In this document: one piece after another, positions 33,545 to 45,447 of the stretch | Numbering within the stretch: position 1 is the first letter of the stretch | How the letters are laid out: every line of letters starts with the position of its first letter | Assembly: GCA_021234155.1 (NCBI GenBank) | Contig: JAJEKV010000064.1 | Span: 558,001-622,000 of the forward strand | DNA length: 64,000 bases | Direction of reading: 5' to 3' | From: Isoetes taiwanensis | Lineage: Eukaryota > Streptophyta > Lycopodiopsida > Isoetales > Isoetaceae | Program-made: the position numbers and the translations under genes | Notes under the pieces: generated by a model | Database searches by the model: none | What the model was told of the DNA's origin: nothing | The model's input: only the letters and a program-made list of their open reading frames with translations

Positions 33545-36500
33545 AGGAAGGAAGGAAGGAAGGAAGGTTCTTTTATCGTCCACGGAGACCAATCGGTCTA
33601 TGGGACCCAATACAAAAAGCAGCGGCAAATTCTTGCCGGGATTAAAAACCCCGCCAGAAGGGTTTCGAGGGAAAAACCGTGGCGACAATCGACATCGACA
33701 AAGCATCTAACATATAAAATGCGAAACACCCAAATATATCTGATCATGCACCACGCGGTAGTGCCTAATCGGTAGGGCAGCCGGTGGGGGCAAAAGGTGA
33801 CCTCACATGAGTCGATTACCTCTGAATGCGACCCGGGGCACATCTTGGCGGTGTGTTCATCAACAAATGCAAGGGGCAAGTCGGCCGTACTAAGGGGAGG
33901 CCCGTTATCTGGCCGGATCGGTGAATCTTTGGGCAACTCTGGAAAAGTGTGAGACTCATCCTCAATGGCTGCGTTTGTGACAACGTGAGCTGTCTGGCGG
34001 GGCTCCCCAATCCACACGCCTCGTCTCGATCAAGATAAATGGTGGGCACACAATCGAATGGAGGCAATGAGTACACTTTTGAGGCGGGGAGCACATGAGG
34101 TAGAGTTAATGGGCCCGCGTAGCTAAGGGGGTTGATGTGCTCTTTGTAATGGGCCATTTTGACTGCTCACAGGCTAGGGGTCCCAGGCTTGCCAAAGAAC
34201 AAAGCGTCTGGTGCTCCCGAGAGCTGTCATGATCGTACGTGGCCTTGCCCGCATCATTGCTCTGCACATTCCATCACAGCGAACCAGCGATCTCTCTTAC
34301 CCCTCCACACTTGAGGCCCTAAGCCGGTAGGGACCCAGTACGGTGTAAGCGGAATCGGGGGCCGAGCATCACCCATAGTAACCACTTTACGAAAATGAGC
34401 GATAATGTGTCTATCAAAGCTGCCCGTGAAGCGTAAATCCGATTTCTACTTGTGCCCGAATCGATAGGGGACTGAAGGTTTCACCCCAAGTGCGTGCCAA
34501 AATGCCTTCTTGTTTCCAAATCATTCAGTCGTAAAGAGGCGGCCAGGGCTAAACCGATCGTCTGTGAAGGGCGGGCTCGACCGGTGCGAGAACAGATGTG
34601 ACGATGGCCCCAATCATAGAGCTCGCACGGTATTTGTTGTGCATGGCATAAAAGCTTTCGACTTCTTTGTCACCATAACGGATAGGCAGCCTCAATGGAA
34701 GGCGAGGAGGAACTCCACCCTAGGTACTTGTAGGTGAAGCGTGGCGTCTGAGGCTGTCCCCAATATGTGAGTCGCGAGGCATGGCGTGGGTGACATAGAA
34801 GAGGATATATGAGAACCACCACGGTCTTGGCGAGTTGACCGCGCATGCGTAGCGACAAAATGTCACAGAAATCCAGTGGTACATAACCGGGGTGTGGGCA
34901 AGCGGGCCAACATCGTCGCATAGATGGTGGCCGGATGACACAGGTGCAAAATACCATCCCCCGTGCTCCGGTAAGCGGGGGCTCCTAGCGATCAATGTAG
35001 AAGGCCAAAAGTGTTGGCGAAGGGGGCACCTATGGGACCCCGTCTCTTGGCGGTGAATGCTTGGCGTCCGGTACGCATCTGCCAAACAACTCTCATACAA
35101 CTTGTATGGCGTGCACTTACAGTGGGGCTGATTGTGATCCCAGCCCGCAACTTTCAGGGGAACGTATCAAAAGCCTTCGCGAAGTCCACAAAGCAGCAGT
35201 AATACAAGTCTGTGCGATGATTAGAACATCTTCAATGGTGTTATGATGTAAAGATATGGTCAATCGTTGAGTCTAAACACGTGTGAGGGCTCGCCACATC
35301 TGGCTACTTAAAGTAGGGTCAAGCTGCTTTGCTTTCGAGAGATACTGACCAACAGTTTGGCAAATATTAGGCCCGATAGCGTCATTAAATTCAGTGGCTG
35401 GAGACCCGATTAATGATCGCCCCGCCTTGTGAATGGGAACAACCACGCTTGTGGTCCATTGTCGGGGAGACCTTCACCGCAATCTTTCTGATGCTTGAGC
35501 GAGAGGGTAGTGAGGGCCAGAGCCTGGCGGTACACTTACTGCCCATTTGATAACTTCGGCACGCATACCATCGAGGTCATTTGCCTTTCCATTAGCCCGG
35601 CCGTTCGCGGGCCCTCCTCAACATCTTTCGTCCGCGAGAACCAATGGGGGAATAGCCATCACGTGAGTATGGGCGTCTGGCGTCCACTGGCCAGTCATAG
35701 AACTCTTTGCAAAAATCGCGAACCACTTAGAAGAGGTGATGTCCCTGTGAAATTTGGGCTGGCCTTGAAGCACTTTCTAGCCAAAAGGTTGAGGATGAGT
35801 ATGTAAGTGAACATCCCCACGATGCTGGCAAAGGTACAGCGCCTTTGTGTCCTTCGGATGGGCTGATAGCATTATTGAGTAACTTTAGCGGTACTGGATC
35901 GAGGATCAGCCGGAGCTGCGCTTGCGTTCTTTACACTCATCGATATCGCCGATTCTGTAAGAATATTTAATGGCGATACAGTACGGCCTTGGCGAAGTGC
36001 ACCGAAGCACAATCGGCGCATCCAGTAATAACAAAAGTCAATGCATGCTCGCGTGGAAATTAGCAGAAGGTATTCGCGGGAGGCGTCCATGAGCATCTCG
36101 GTAGTCCTACGCACGCTCACTTAATCTAGTCTCAAGCGAAGGCGGTAGCATAGTGGAGATTCGGCTTGCCAAACCCAGTCCAAATAAATTAGGAAGTGAT
36201 CACGAATTAGAGCCTCTCATCCGGTATGCGTGCCCACTCCGAGCTTATTGATAAGGATGCATATCGCTTCTGACACATAATTACACCCACGGGCCTCCCA
36301 CGATTGTCACAATGCGCATATTACTTGCGAGAATGCAGACCCTGATGAAAGGCGTACCGCAAATTGTAAAGTCAAAAATGCCACATAGCGGGAGCAAAAT
36401 ACGCCAGCGAGTGACATGTCATCGACCCTACGTGGCGGGTTATACCCAGCGGTAATAACTTCTGGACATCGTCGTGAGGGGATCAAGTCGTACATAGATG

Positions 36501-37020
36501 CTCTACTCACAATCGTTGCATTGAAATCTCCAAGAAGGACTGACCCTACCAGCTAACACGGTAGCTAACGTATGTCATCGCCAGATGCGACATAAGGGTC
36601 CATCCTATCATCGGAATTGAAATTGCGATAGAAGGTCTTTGTCTGCGTGAGGAAATAACGGTGACGAGAAAAAGCGGGGTTGCCGGTATTATGCACCACG
36701 AACCCACAAGTCACCGGTTATTATTAAATCGTCTTCACAGAGGGTAACCGAGATATTACTTAAGGTTGTCCGTTAGTAGCAAGCGCTCCGCTGACCTACG
36801 TCTGTCTACGGGTATTGAAGGCGAAATGTTGGTAACCGACGAGATCGGTAGCATGTGCCCGGCGGCCTCCCCATGTCTCCATGGCGAGAAAGATTAGAAT
36901 CCATATCGGTACCACGGAGTTATTTATCCCCATACGCCAAGGGAAGCCTCGACAATTCATGAGACCACGGAGACACAATTCTATTTGTCGGCCGGGGATG
37001 GTATCACGCAGCACAGTGTC
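33545..37020 (-). mobile_element. LINE A: endonuclease plus reverse transcriptase, frames broken
   Basis: Read down the minus strand: an AP-type endonuclease with IWILIFLAMETW...YQHF (about 36910-36820) and LGDFNA (about 36535-36515); a reverse transcriptase with CFVDFAKAFDTF (35195-35160), SPTLFGLYID (35025-34991), a catalytic ADD block readable as ADDVGPLAHT after one base change (34920-34891) and KYLG (about 34730); then a C-terminal zinc-finger-like IEDESH...IR (33970-33910). The order is that of an APE-type non-LTR retrotransposon. The 3' end carries hairpin GACC-GATT-GGTC (33598-33587), the spacer TCCGTGGACGATAAAAG and a (TTCC)n tail (33567-33545). Multiple frameshifts and stops make it inactive as written. 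Base composition is clearly more GC-rich than the flanks. Confidence 0.8.
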
Positions 37021-38184
37021 AGCGGAGGGGCGGGAAGCGGTTTGAGTGAAAGTAGATGGGCGGGCGGCATGTGTTTGCGTGGGCCGTGAGGAAGCGAGGT
37101 AGGGCGAGGAGAAGGGGGCGTGTAGTAGGAGAAGCGAGAAGCGGGGCAGCGTCGCATTCTTGATTTAGAAGTGCGAGTCACAACAATGCTTGGTACAGCC
37201 GGAAAAATGTGCATCACATACCGAACCAATCTGCGGGGCGAATGCCTGCGACGGGACAGCTCTGTCTGCGTGCCTCTGCGCATTATGCGAGGTCGGAGTC
37301 CGTCTGAGGATCCCCTTCGACATCTGACTGGCGCAGCCGCAGCATCACGCTGTGCATCTTAGTGAATATGGCCAATCTTGATCCTGACGGTGTGAGCCCC
37401 ATGTGGTGCCTTTCAGAAATGTGAGCTGGCCAGGAATGTCATCCGTCGAGAATGTGTGTGTTAGGATGTTGTGGTGAACTCTCCCACAACGTGCAGCATG
37501 CCTCGAACTACCTGGATTGTGGCCTCTCACTTCTCTGGAGTTACTGACTGTAGGGTAAAAGAGTGCAGGCCCAGAGATCATCTTGGGGAGTGGTGGTGGT
37601 GGGGCTGGGATAAAGCGTGGAGTGGCTGAGTGTGTTTAGGATAAAGCGTGGAGTGGTGGGGCCGAGGCAGTCGCGAGAGGCGTGCGTGGAGGCTGTGGCC
37701 CGGGGAGTAGTGATGCGAACCCACAGTCTAGCCACAATGAAGTGGAGCCACCGGCCTCTTGTAGAACTCTTCTTGTAGCCATCTCACTGCACTATTTGCG
37801 GTGACTAGAACCTCATTGTTAGGGGACCTGCGGCTGCGATACGTACGGATGGTTGCATGGCCACCGGAGCTCGAACTCACGAGTAGGCGGCGTGCTTTTC
37901 CAGTGACCTGCGTCCTAGGGCGGGCTTCTTTATTCAGATCTTACTCTGAAGATCCGTGTCAATGCAGGCATGCAGGCGGCCTGCGCTCCCGTGCCATGGT
38001 GGTGGGTGCCTCCACCCCTCGGCCCGAGGCGGAACAGTGACCATCGTCTCTGCATTTCTGCAGCGCTCCTCCTCACATGTGTCATGGTGTCCCGAGTGAT
38101 GAACACGAGTCTGGGCCGGGCGCTTCATGTCGGCGACCTCTACTGCGGCACCATTGGCTCCCGAAGTGTGCAGTGAGCCATCCT
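37021..38184. repeat. GC-rich segment left of the gap, LINE 5' side
   Basis: No recognised protein. The segment has short internal duplications (GGATAAAGCGTGGAGTGG at about 37609 and 37639) and Pro/Thr-rich antisense frames. From about 37990 to 38184 it is similar to 38730-38924 (for example ATGGTGGTGG...GATGAACAC...CGC...CATGTC). Lying directly upstream of the LINE A endonuclease on the minus strand, it may be the LINE's 5' UTR or ORF1 region. Confidence 0.4.
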
Positions 38185-38284
38185 NNNNNNNNNNNNNNNN
38201 NNNNNNNNNNNNNNNNNNNNNNNNNNNNNNNNNNNNNNNNNNNNNNNNNNNNNNNNNNNNNNNNNNNNNNNNNNNNNNNNNNNN
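38185..38284. other. 100-N scaffold gap
   Basis: Exactly 100 N, the customary placeholder for a scaffold join of unknown length. The flanks align to consecutive parts of one repeat unit (see findings), so the true missing length may be near zero or a whole number of units. Confidence 0.98.
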
Positions 38285-39230
38285 TCCACATCTTGGCGTC
38301 TTGAGGTCTCGGACATGCAGTCTGGTTCGCCCTCAACTTGATTTTGCCTTTTGAGCATGGGATGCGGACTCCATCTCCCTTGCTGCGGCGGTAGGGCAGC
38401 TGGTGGCCTCAGCACAGTGCGGGGCGGCCGGGCGGAGGCTGGCGGGTGAAGCGTCCGCAGCCACGGTTCGCCTCAGAAGTCGGGAGCATACTCTTGTAGG
38501 GCTCGGCTGGCCAAGCATTATCTCCGCTGCATCGCCGCAAATGGATTGCGGAACCTCGTAGGGGGACTTTCGCCTGGGTTCTGTGGATGGTTGCCCGCGA
38601 ACTCCCCTGAGCTCGTGCCTGAAGCGCTCTGAGCCCCAAAGACACGCGCGCCGAGGGCCGGCTTGTTGTTCACCCGCTCAAGACTTCCGGCCGGGTTCTG
38701 GCTTCGCTCGCGAAGAGTACCAAGGCCTCAAGTGCTATGGTGGTGGCTGCTCCCCACCTCGGGACCGGCCGGTGACACCGGACTATCGTCTTCCTGCATT
38801 GCGCGCTCTCTCTCAGTCAAGTGGTGTCTGTAGCGATGAACACAGAGTTCCAGGCGCCCGCATGTCACACCTTCCTGCCCGCCTCAAGCGTCGCCGGCGT
38901 GCAAGGCCAAGGCTATCTTCCACATGCAGCGCAAGCGGGTCTCTCCAGATGTGATGCCCTTTTCCTAACCCCGATTTGCCTTTTTGAGCATTGATGGGAT
39001 GCCGAGGACTCCATCTCCACCGCCATGCCAGCCAGCGGCACCGCAGAAATTTCACACGAGCACCGCGAGCCTCCCACTCCCTTGACGTGGCTCACCGGCG
39101 CGTGGAGTTCCTATGTGGTCCGGAAAGCAATCCCTTCCCGGCTGGCTGGCTCGGCCAGGCCTTTAGCCTTAGCCCGAGCCTCCTTCTTCATGGAGGAATG
39201 ACTCTCCCCGCCCATGATGGCTGACTCCGG
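38285..39230. repeat. GC-rich long tandem repeat across the gap
   Basis: GATTTTGCCTTTTGAGCATG...GCGGACTCCATCTCC at about 38340 recurs as GATTTGCCTTTTTGAGCATT...GAGGACTCCATCTCC at about 38973, an offset of about 633 bp. The left half of the first unit lies before the N gap. The divergence between units is considerable. Confidence 0.65.
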
Positions 39231-39319
39231 ACCGCTTCAGCGCGCCCCGCCTGGTTTCCTGTGCCGCCCACTGCGGGCCAGTCCCCAAAAAGCCTGGGAG
39301 GGGTCTCCCCGGCGAAAGC

Positions 39320-39615
39320 GGGTGCTTAGAATTCAACGGGGACTCAAAAACGCTGGCAGAGCACCTTGGGGCGGGGCCTTTAAAATTCCAAAGTCCCAGG
39401 GGTCTTCTCTGGCCGCCTCCCAAGGGTGCTTAGAATCCAATTTGGGGACTCGTAAAGGCTGCCAGAGCACCTTTTGGGGTTTGGGGGTTTTGGGGGAGCA
39501 AAGTCCCAGGGCCCTCCTGGCTGACTTCAAGGGTGCTGAATCCAATTTGGGGACTCCGAAAGGTGCACCTTTTGGGGGTTTCAGGGTTTTGGGTCTGGTA
39601 TAGATTGTAAACCCT
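39320..39615. repeat. Three tandem units of about 105 bp
   Basis: Units start with GGGTGCT(TA)GAATCCAA at 39320, 39424 and 39531. Shared blocks are TTGGGGACTC, the CAGAGCACCTT group in units one and two, and AAAGTCCCAGG. The third unit degenerates into TAGATTGTAAACCCTAGAGA. These lie furthest upstream on the LINE A minus-strand side. Confidence 0.8.
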
Positions 39616-39619
39616 AGAG

Positions 39620-41355
39620 AGAGAGAAAGCCAGAAGGGACAAATCAAGGGGGGTCTAGTGCAAGGGGAGGAGGGCGCCAGGAGAGAGGGGAGTAGGGCGC
39701 CGTGAGGCCTGGCGCCGAGGGAAGGAGGAGCCACTAGCCACTGCGGACTAGACTCTGGGAGAATGGAAGCCAGGACAATGACTCCCACCCATAGGACCGC
39801 TTATCCCCGGATAGTTTGTGCTTCAAATTTCAACACTTTTGATTAGATGGAATGGTTAAATTTACCCTTATGTGTTACTATGATAATGATGGATACTTTG
39901 ATTGTGATTGTGTCCTCTTTCTGCTCATCCTGTGTCCTGGGGCTAGCGAGGTAGAGAATCAAAGCTTCCTAGAAGTAGATGTTTCTAGCTAACCCTGAGA
40001 CCAAATTTATGCGCATGAGACAACCCACCCGCTTGATGCTATGATGAGACCAGCACTTAAATAACGAAAGTATGATGGTGGTGAATTGGGGGTGGGGTCT
40101 TTCTTAGCTTGGCTACAAGTGGACTCCTATAGTGTGTTGTGCGTTTGTCCTTGAATGTTTCCTGGGTCTAAAACTCTCCCCTGGGTCACGTGAGACGGGC
40201 TCTATATGGATGTCCCCGGGACTCAATCTGCCAGAGAGCCAGCCTTGTAATCGAGGGGACTAAGCGGGCACGGATGCAGGGGTCACCGAGTTAGTGGCAC
40301 GTGGTTCTTTAGTGACACCCAAGGATCTTGCCATGCTCGAGGGGACGCCCCTCACCTGCCTCTATCGAATCGTGAGATGCAACCCTGAGTAGTCGCGATA
40401 GGGTGATCATGTGGGATTGCATCTTCTCAAGGGGCTGGCAATCATGCCATGCCATGCCGTCATCCGTAAAGTGTGTGCACAGAGGGGCGGATAGAATGGA
40501 CAACCCTATCCATTATTATTCTATCTCGTCACGGGATATCTTGAGGCCATGACCGCCGTACGACCCCATGGAACTGAAACCGGTAGAGCCTTGGCCGATG
40601 GTATATTGCCTATGTTATTCAGGCTTGTATTGCTATTTAGTTGATAACGATGGATGAGCCACCCTTCGTGGTGGTATATTATTTGGAGCATGATTGTTGT
40701 GTGCTAATATGTATGTAATGGCTCAAGCAGTTAGATTCCCATAGAGGACGTGGGAAAATGACACCTTCAGCCCGCCCCATTAATTTGGCCATTCCAAGTG
40801 GTCCGAAGTTAGATGAGGCCCTTCCATGGTGATATAGTCGCCAAGGAGGGGAATTTTGCATTTATAACATGGGAGCTGCCGATAGATTCCGGGAGCGCCA
40901 TACACCAACCATATTTTATTCTCTTCCTTAATGCTTGCTCCTCGAAAGCATATGGGACTTACATCCATCACCATGAGGCAATTTATCAATTGGGATGTCT
41001 CTACGGAAACTTGATGGCTCGACATACCATTTGGATACTTCATTAATCTCTAACTATTTGCCCCAACCTACATAAGGCTTTATCTCATACTCCCTACAAA
41101 ACCATAATCAAGATATATAAGTCAGCCTGAGCAATATGGTGTAAGAGGGTGAGCCCATAACCGCAGCTAGCTAGAAGTCAAAGTCTCCAATCAACAATAT
41201 ACAATCCAAACAATGTAGAGACAGAGGGCATCATCAGCAGCACTCGACATCGCCGTGGAATGGCCGGGTTTGTCGATGCAATTATTGAACATGTTCTTAT
41301 TAAACTCAGATAGCGATATGCAAATCATAGGACCTCTCGATCTTGCAATCTTGCC
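39620..41355. other. Moderately GC-rich repeat-like stretch, no recognised gene
   Basis: The segment has the texture of LTR-retrotransposon non-coding sequence (GGCTAGCGAGGTAGAGAATC near 39950, many direct short repeats), but I could not find ends. Frames of 87 codons (minus, 41043-40780) and 77 codons (plus, 40813-41046) overlap antiparallel near its end; neither is recognised. Confidence 0.35.
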
Positions 41356-41357
41356 CA

Positions 41358-41679
41358 CCCCCTTAAACCCCCTTTGGTTTGGGTGTATATTCACACCTGG
41401 CGCACTCAGCAACCTAGAGCTGTTGGGATAGGTATATTCACCCCTTTATTCCTCAATCTACACGACGTGAAAGTTCCTCGCTAGGTATGCAAGTACAAAA
41501 TTTGCTATATAATCAGAGTAACAAGATTCAAGCAAAATACTATAAGATTTCTGCTGCATTGATTTACGGTGCTTGATTTCAGACGCGTAAAAATACAATT
41601 ATGAGGGCTCTCGCTGGCTTCTACGCCAATTTTTCACGCGGTAGAATATGCACCCAAAACCAAAGGGGGTTTAAGGGGG
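41358..41679. mobile_element. MITE-like element with 35-bp terminal inverted repeats
   Basis: The left arm CCCCCTTAAACCCCCTTTGG then TTTGGGTGTATATTC (41358-41392) is matched by the reverse complement of 41644-41679 with two differences. Total length is 322 bp. TTAA sits inside both arms at 41363-41366 and 41671-41674. The element could instead be 304 bp (41367-41670) flanked by TTAA target duplications, the signature of piggyBac-type insertion. There is no coding capacity. Confidence 0.6.
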
Positions 41680-41689
41680 ATTTTAATTT

Positions 41690-44600
41690 AAATGTGTTGG
41701 ACCCACTGGTTGTGTTAATTAATGTCAATGGTAGTTATGTGTTGCTGTTAATGTCAAAGTGTGTTAGTTGTTATGTGTTGGGGGATTTAAATTTTTATAT
41801 GTTGATACAACGGGTTTGTGCTGCAAATTTTTTTTACAAAAATACTCTGCTAGGGTCTAATCTTAGCAAATACTATACTTCCAAGAACTAAACTCAGTTA
41901 GAAATTGAGACTTGTTCGCCCCACGAATCCAGCCCATACCCTTCATCCCACAATATATGAGGTATATTACCTCTAGCATTGAGAGGTTGTTCGGCTCGTA
42001 ATACTCAGCCCATGTATTCAAAACCGTATAAGTGTAAAACAGAAAATACAAAATTTCTCAAATCAAACTTAATTTACGCTCAATAATGGTGTGCGTGGTA
42101 GGGCTGAAATATCAAACCCCAAAACCCTCGTTGCTACCATTTACAAACGGGATATGAATTACAACACATTGCGTTACTAACAAGGAGGCTAAAAATCAAA
42201 CCCTCAAAGTGTATGCACTTTGTATGGTTGTATTCTCCTCGCTTATGCATATTCTCAGAATTCAAACATCATATTACGAGAGTGAACACCAAACCTCGAC
42301 CAACAATCACTAAGTACTTGTTCAACCGCATCGTAGAATGCAACAAGAATCATTCATAAGTTTCAAGTGAATATTCATATATCTGGAACATGGTGAATAT
42401 TAAGTCATGAACTAACCATGCTAAATCAGCAGCAGTAGTGACTAGTACATGTTTCAATGACAAAGGTCAATTCAATGGAATCGAGCAAGAAACATGAGAT
42501 CAGATAATGTGAACATCCACGTATATAATCGCAATGATCTATTAAGACGGGGTTAATTCATGTTTTCAAAATTGTTTTTAGCTTTTTATTTTTATATTTT
42601 GATACAAACCAAAAGTTCCGGGTGATATAGGAAAATATCTAGATGTTCCACCAAGAAAGATAATATACCGTAGTAAAGCCTCGTACGTTGTATTTTCAAG
42701 TACTCTCACTATTTCAAAAACAGACACAATTTAGGAAGTGTAAAAGAGATTTAAGTAACGATAATAACGTAGAGTTTCTCGTAGCTTCTCAAGCCCAGGG
42801 ACGCCCCCCTCCTGGTGATGCAAAAACTCAGAATTCAAACTAGAAAAAAACTGTAATTCATTTGAGGCTTTCTTATCACCGTAGCTTTGAATTTCACTGC
42901 CAACAGTCACAAAATAGAACATAAGTAAAAGCTACTACAAAGATAGAGCAGATTGATCCCATTATTCTCAAAGTCAGCAGTTTGCAACACCCATACACAA
43001 ACATTTTTCAACCGGAATTTAACAAAGAACCTTGGCCTCCATGGATTCTTTTGTGGTGAGAAACCAAAGTGGAAACTTTTCTCGCTTGTTAGCACACAAG
43101 GATTCCGTGAAGCCTTGGAATTTGCTTAATAATCAGCCAAAATCTAAAAAAAAATACATGGTAATTTTTGCAAGCTTCATTTGGAATGAGCCATAAAACA
43201 ATATCCAATAGCATCCTCAGTATTAACTAGCCGTAGATGTGGTGCCTACCAAACCTGGCCGACAAATTCGTTGTTTTAGCATAGATAACTTAACCAAACA
43301 TATCCATATCATATACTATCAAAAAGATCTCTCGAGAGAGCTTTCCAACGCACAAAATCATCTCAAACAGAGTTCGATCAAAAGTTATGATAAGAAATGT
43401 GTTGCCTAAGTGGGGAAATCTAAAATGCATGGTAATTTTTTGTAAGCTTCATTCGGAATGAGCCATAAAACAATATCCAATAGCGCTAACTCAGATAATC
43501 AGTCGGTAGGATGTGAAAGCCTACCAAACCCGCCTCTAAAAATGTTGTTTCCTCGCATAGATAACTTTTACCTAAACATATCCATATCATACACCAGCAA
43601 TTGCTCTATCATCGAGCATACATGAGCCTTTCTTGCTTTAAAAATCATATAAAGTATTAGGTTGCCATAGCCTATAGTTATGGACTTCCACAAATGCATC
43701 TATAGCAAGATAGTACAATATAAGCTTTACATTGTGAATGCTTAGCCAGGTGTGTCTTTGTCCCGCACTTTCAAAGAAGACGCTGCTCCTTGGTTGACCT
43801 CGCCCCATGCACGAAAGATATGCATCTGCATCCCGTAGGGAGCCAGAGTTAAAAGTTAGTTATCTTCTCCTATGCATGGCTTACATATGTGCAAAGTGAC
43901 AAATCCTGGCTTTTAACTTCCCATCTTCTAATCTCCTTGTGGCCCTTACAATTACACTAGGCATTGAGAAACTTCTTCGCCTAACTTCATCTAATCCCTC
44001 GTCTCTTCACTACCACGCATAATACCCCTATAATGCAAGTAAAAAGTACTTATGCCTTCTGCATAAACATTTCAGATTGAAGCCTCTACCACCCTCAAAC
44101 ACCTCGATTTGTTGTAACACCTTCTCGATTCAACTCAAGGATTTTCCAACCTAATAAAGCATAGAGCAACAACCTGACAAACAAAAACAAAGAAATACAG
44201 CTTTATTGACTCCAAAACCAATAATGAGACTTTTGATGGTTTATTGAGATGCACTCACCGGACCATCCAAATCCCCGATACATAACCCTTGTTTATTAAA
44301 TTGGATGTTGGAAGCTGATTTTACATTAAGGAAAACCGTGGCTGCCAAGATTCCCAAGAGATTGAGTGTGGTTGTTGTTTTTAGAATGCCAAATTGAAGA
44401 GATGGTGCAGGTATGTCCAATGAACTATCATTTCAAGATACGCCTAGAAGGTTGATAAAGGGCCTTGTTGTTGTGTTCTTACAAAGAGTTTACCAAAGAT
44501 TGCCGCCGGCATGTCTACGTACTACATGTTGCAAGAATCCATTATTTGAGCTCTCGCAAACACATGGATGTTTGCTGTATGACGCAGATGGTTGTAGCGA

Positions 44601-45440
44601 AAGCATACCTTTGGATCGAGGTACATTAGATGGTTTTTATTTTGGAGTATCACTTGTATTTCTAATATTTATACACTGTGATAATGCCTCGATGGTTAGG
44701 GCTCTTCCCGTACATGTATTATTAAAATATGAAAACGCTGTTAAGAATGCTATTGCAAGAACAAGGCTCAGAGGGTTGGTAAGTAGCTAGATTGAATGGA
44801 ATGGCATTAATGGTATTAATAGATTCTTTAACTATAGGGTCTTTGTTTTACCGCTATAGTATTGCCCATTTTGCAATTTTCCATGTGATATGGATGAGGG
44901 AATCTTTAGTCTTATTATGCCCATAAGGAAGGCTATAAGAAGATTTATTATATATTTCCAAATGTGATACAAGTATTGCTTCAGCTTGGTTAACATTGAC
45001 TCCTTATTATCTGTGCATCATGTATTGATCAGAATAGCCGACCATCGCCCTTAATGGCGTGAGGAGGTTGAGAAGGTAATGGCTTTGACCATATGTCATA
45101 TGAGTTCATTGTCTGCTACTATAGGAGGGGTGCTAAATTACTCGACTATATATTATCCATTACACCATGAGCAAATACAAATAAGTTGTGTATATTGTTC
45201 TTGTAGTCACCGTGCATACTTGATGTACCCATGACTTCCATTTCTCAGCTGGTGGTGCATGTTTGACAGTCCAGATGTACTTTCCATCCACCTATTGCTT
45301 AGGCTATCATAGCATGTTTGACTAGGATGGGAAGGCTAGAAAGAACTAGAAGATACAATGATAATGTCACATGCAACTAGAGGCCATTAAATTGCTTCAT
45401 TACCTTGTTTGAGGCTTAGTTGTCCTTTGACAAGTTAGCT
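41690..45440. other. Repeat-rich stretch, no recognised gene
   Basis: A 271-bp direct duplication lies at 43157-43596: CATGGTAATTTTT, AATGAGCCATAAAACAATAT and AACATATCCATATCATA recur in order in both halves. Frame 44413-44790 (125 codons, plus) begins MSNELSFQDTPRRLIKGLVV but shows no motif I know and may be chance. Otherwise nothing coding was seen. Confidence 0.4.
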
Positions 45441-45447
45441 TGTAATT

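Noticed and set aside
39214..39788. ORFs of 129 (+) and 151 (-) codons
   Set aside because: They run through the 105-bp GC-rich tandem repeats and are explained by the scarcity of stops in GC-rich DNA.
40780..41046. Overlapping antiparallel ORFs of 87 and 77 codons
   Set aside because: Neither has a recognised motif, splice context or a neighbour; no evidence that either is translated.
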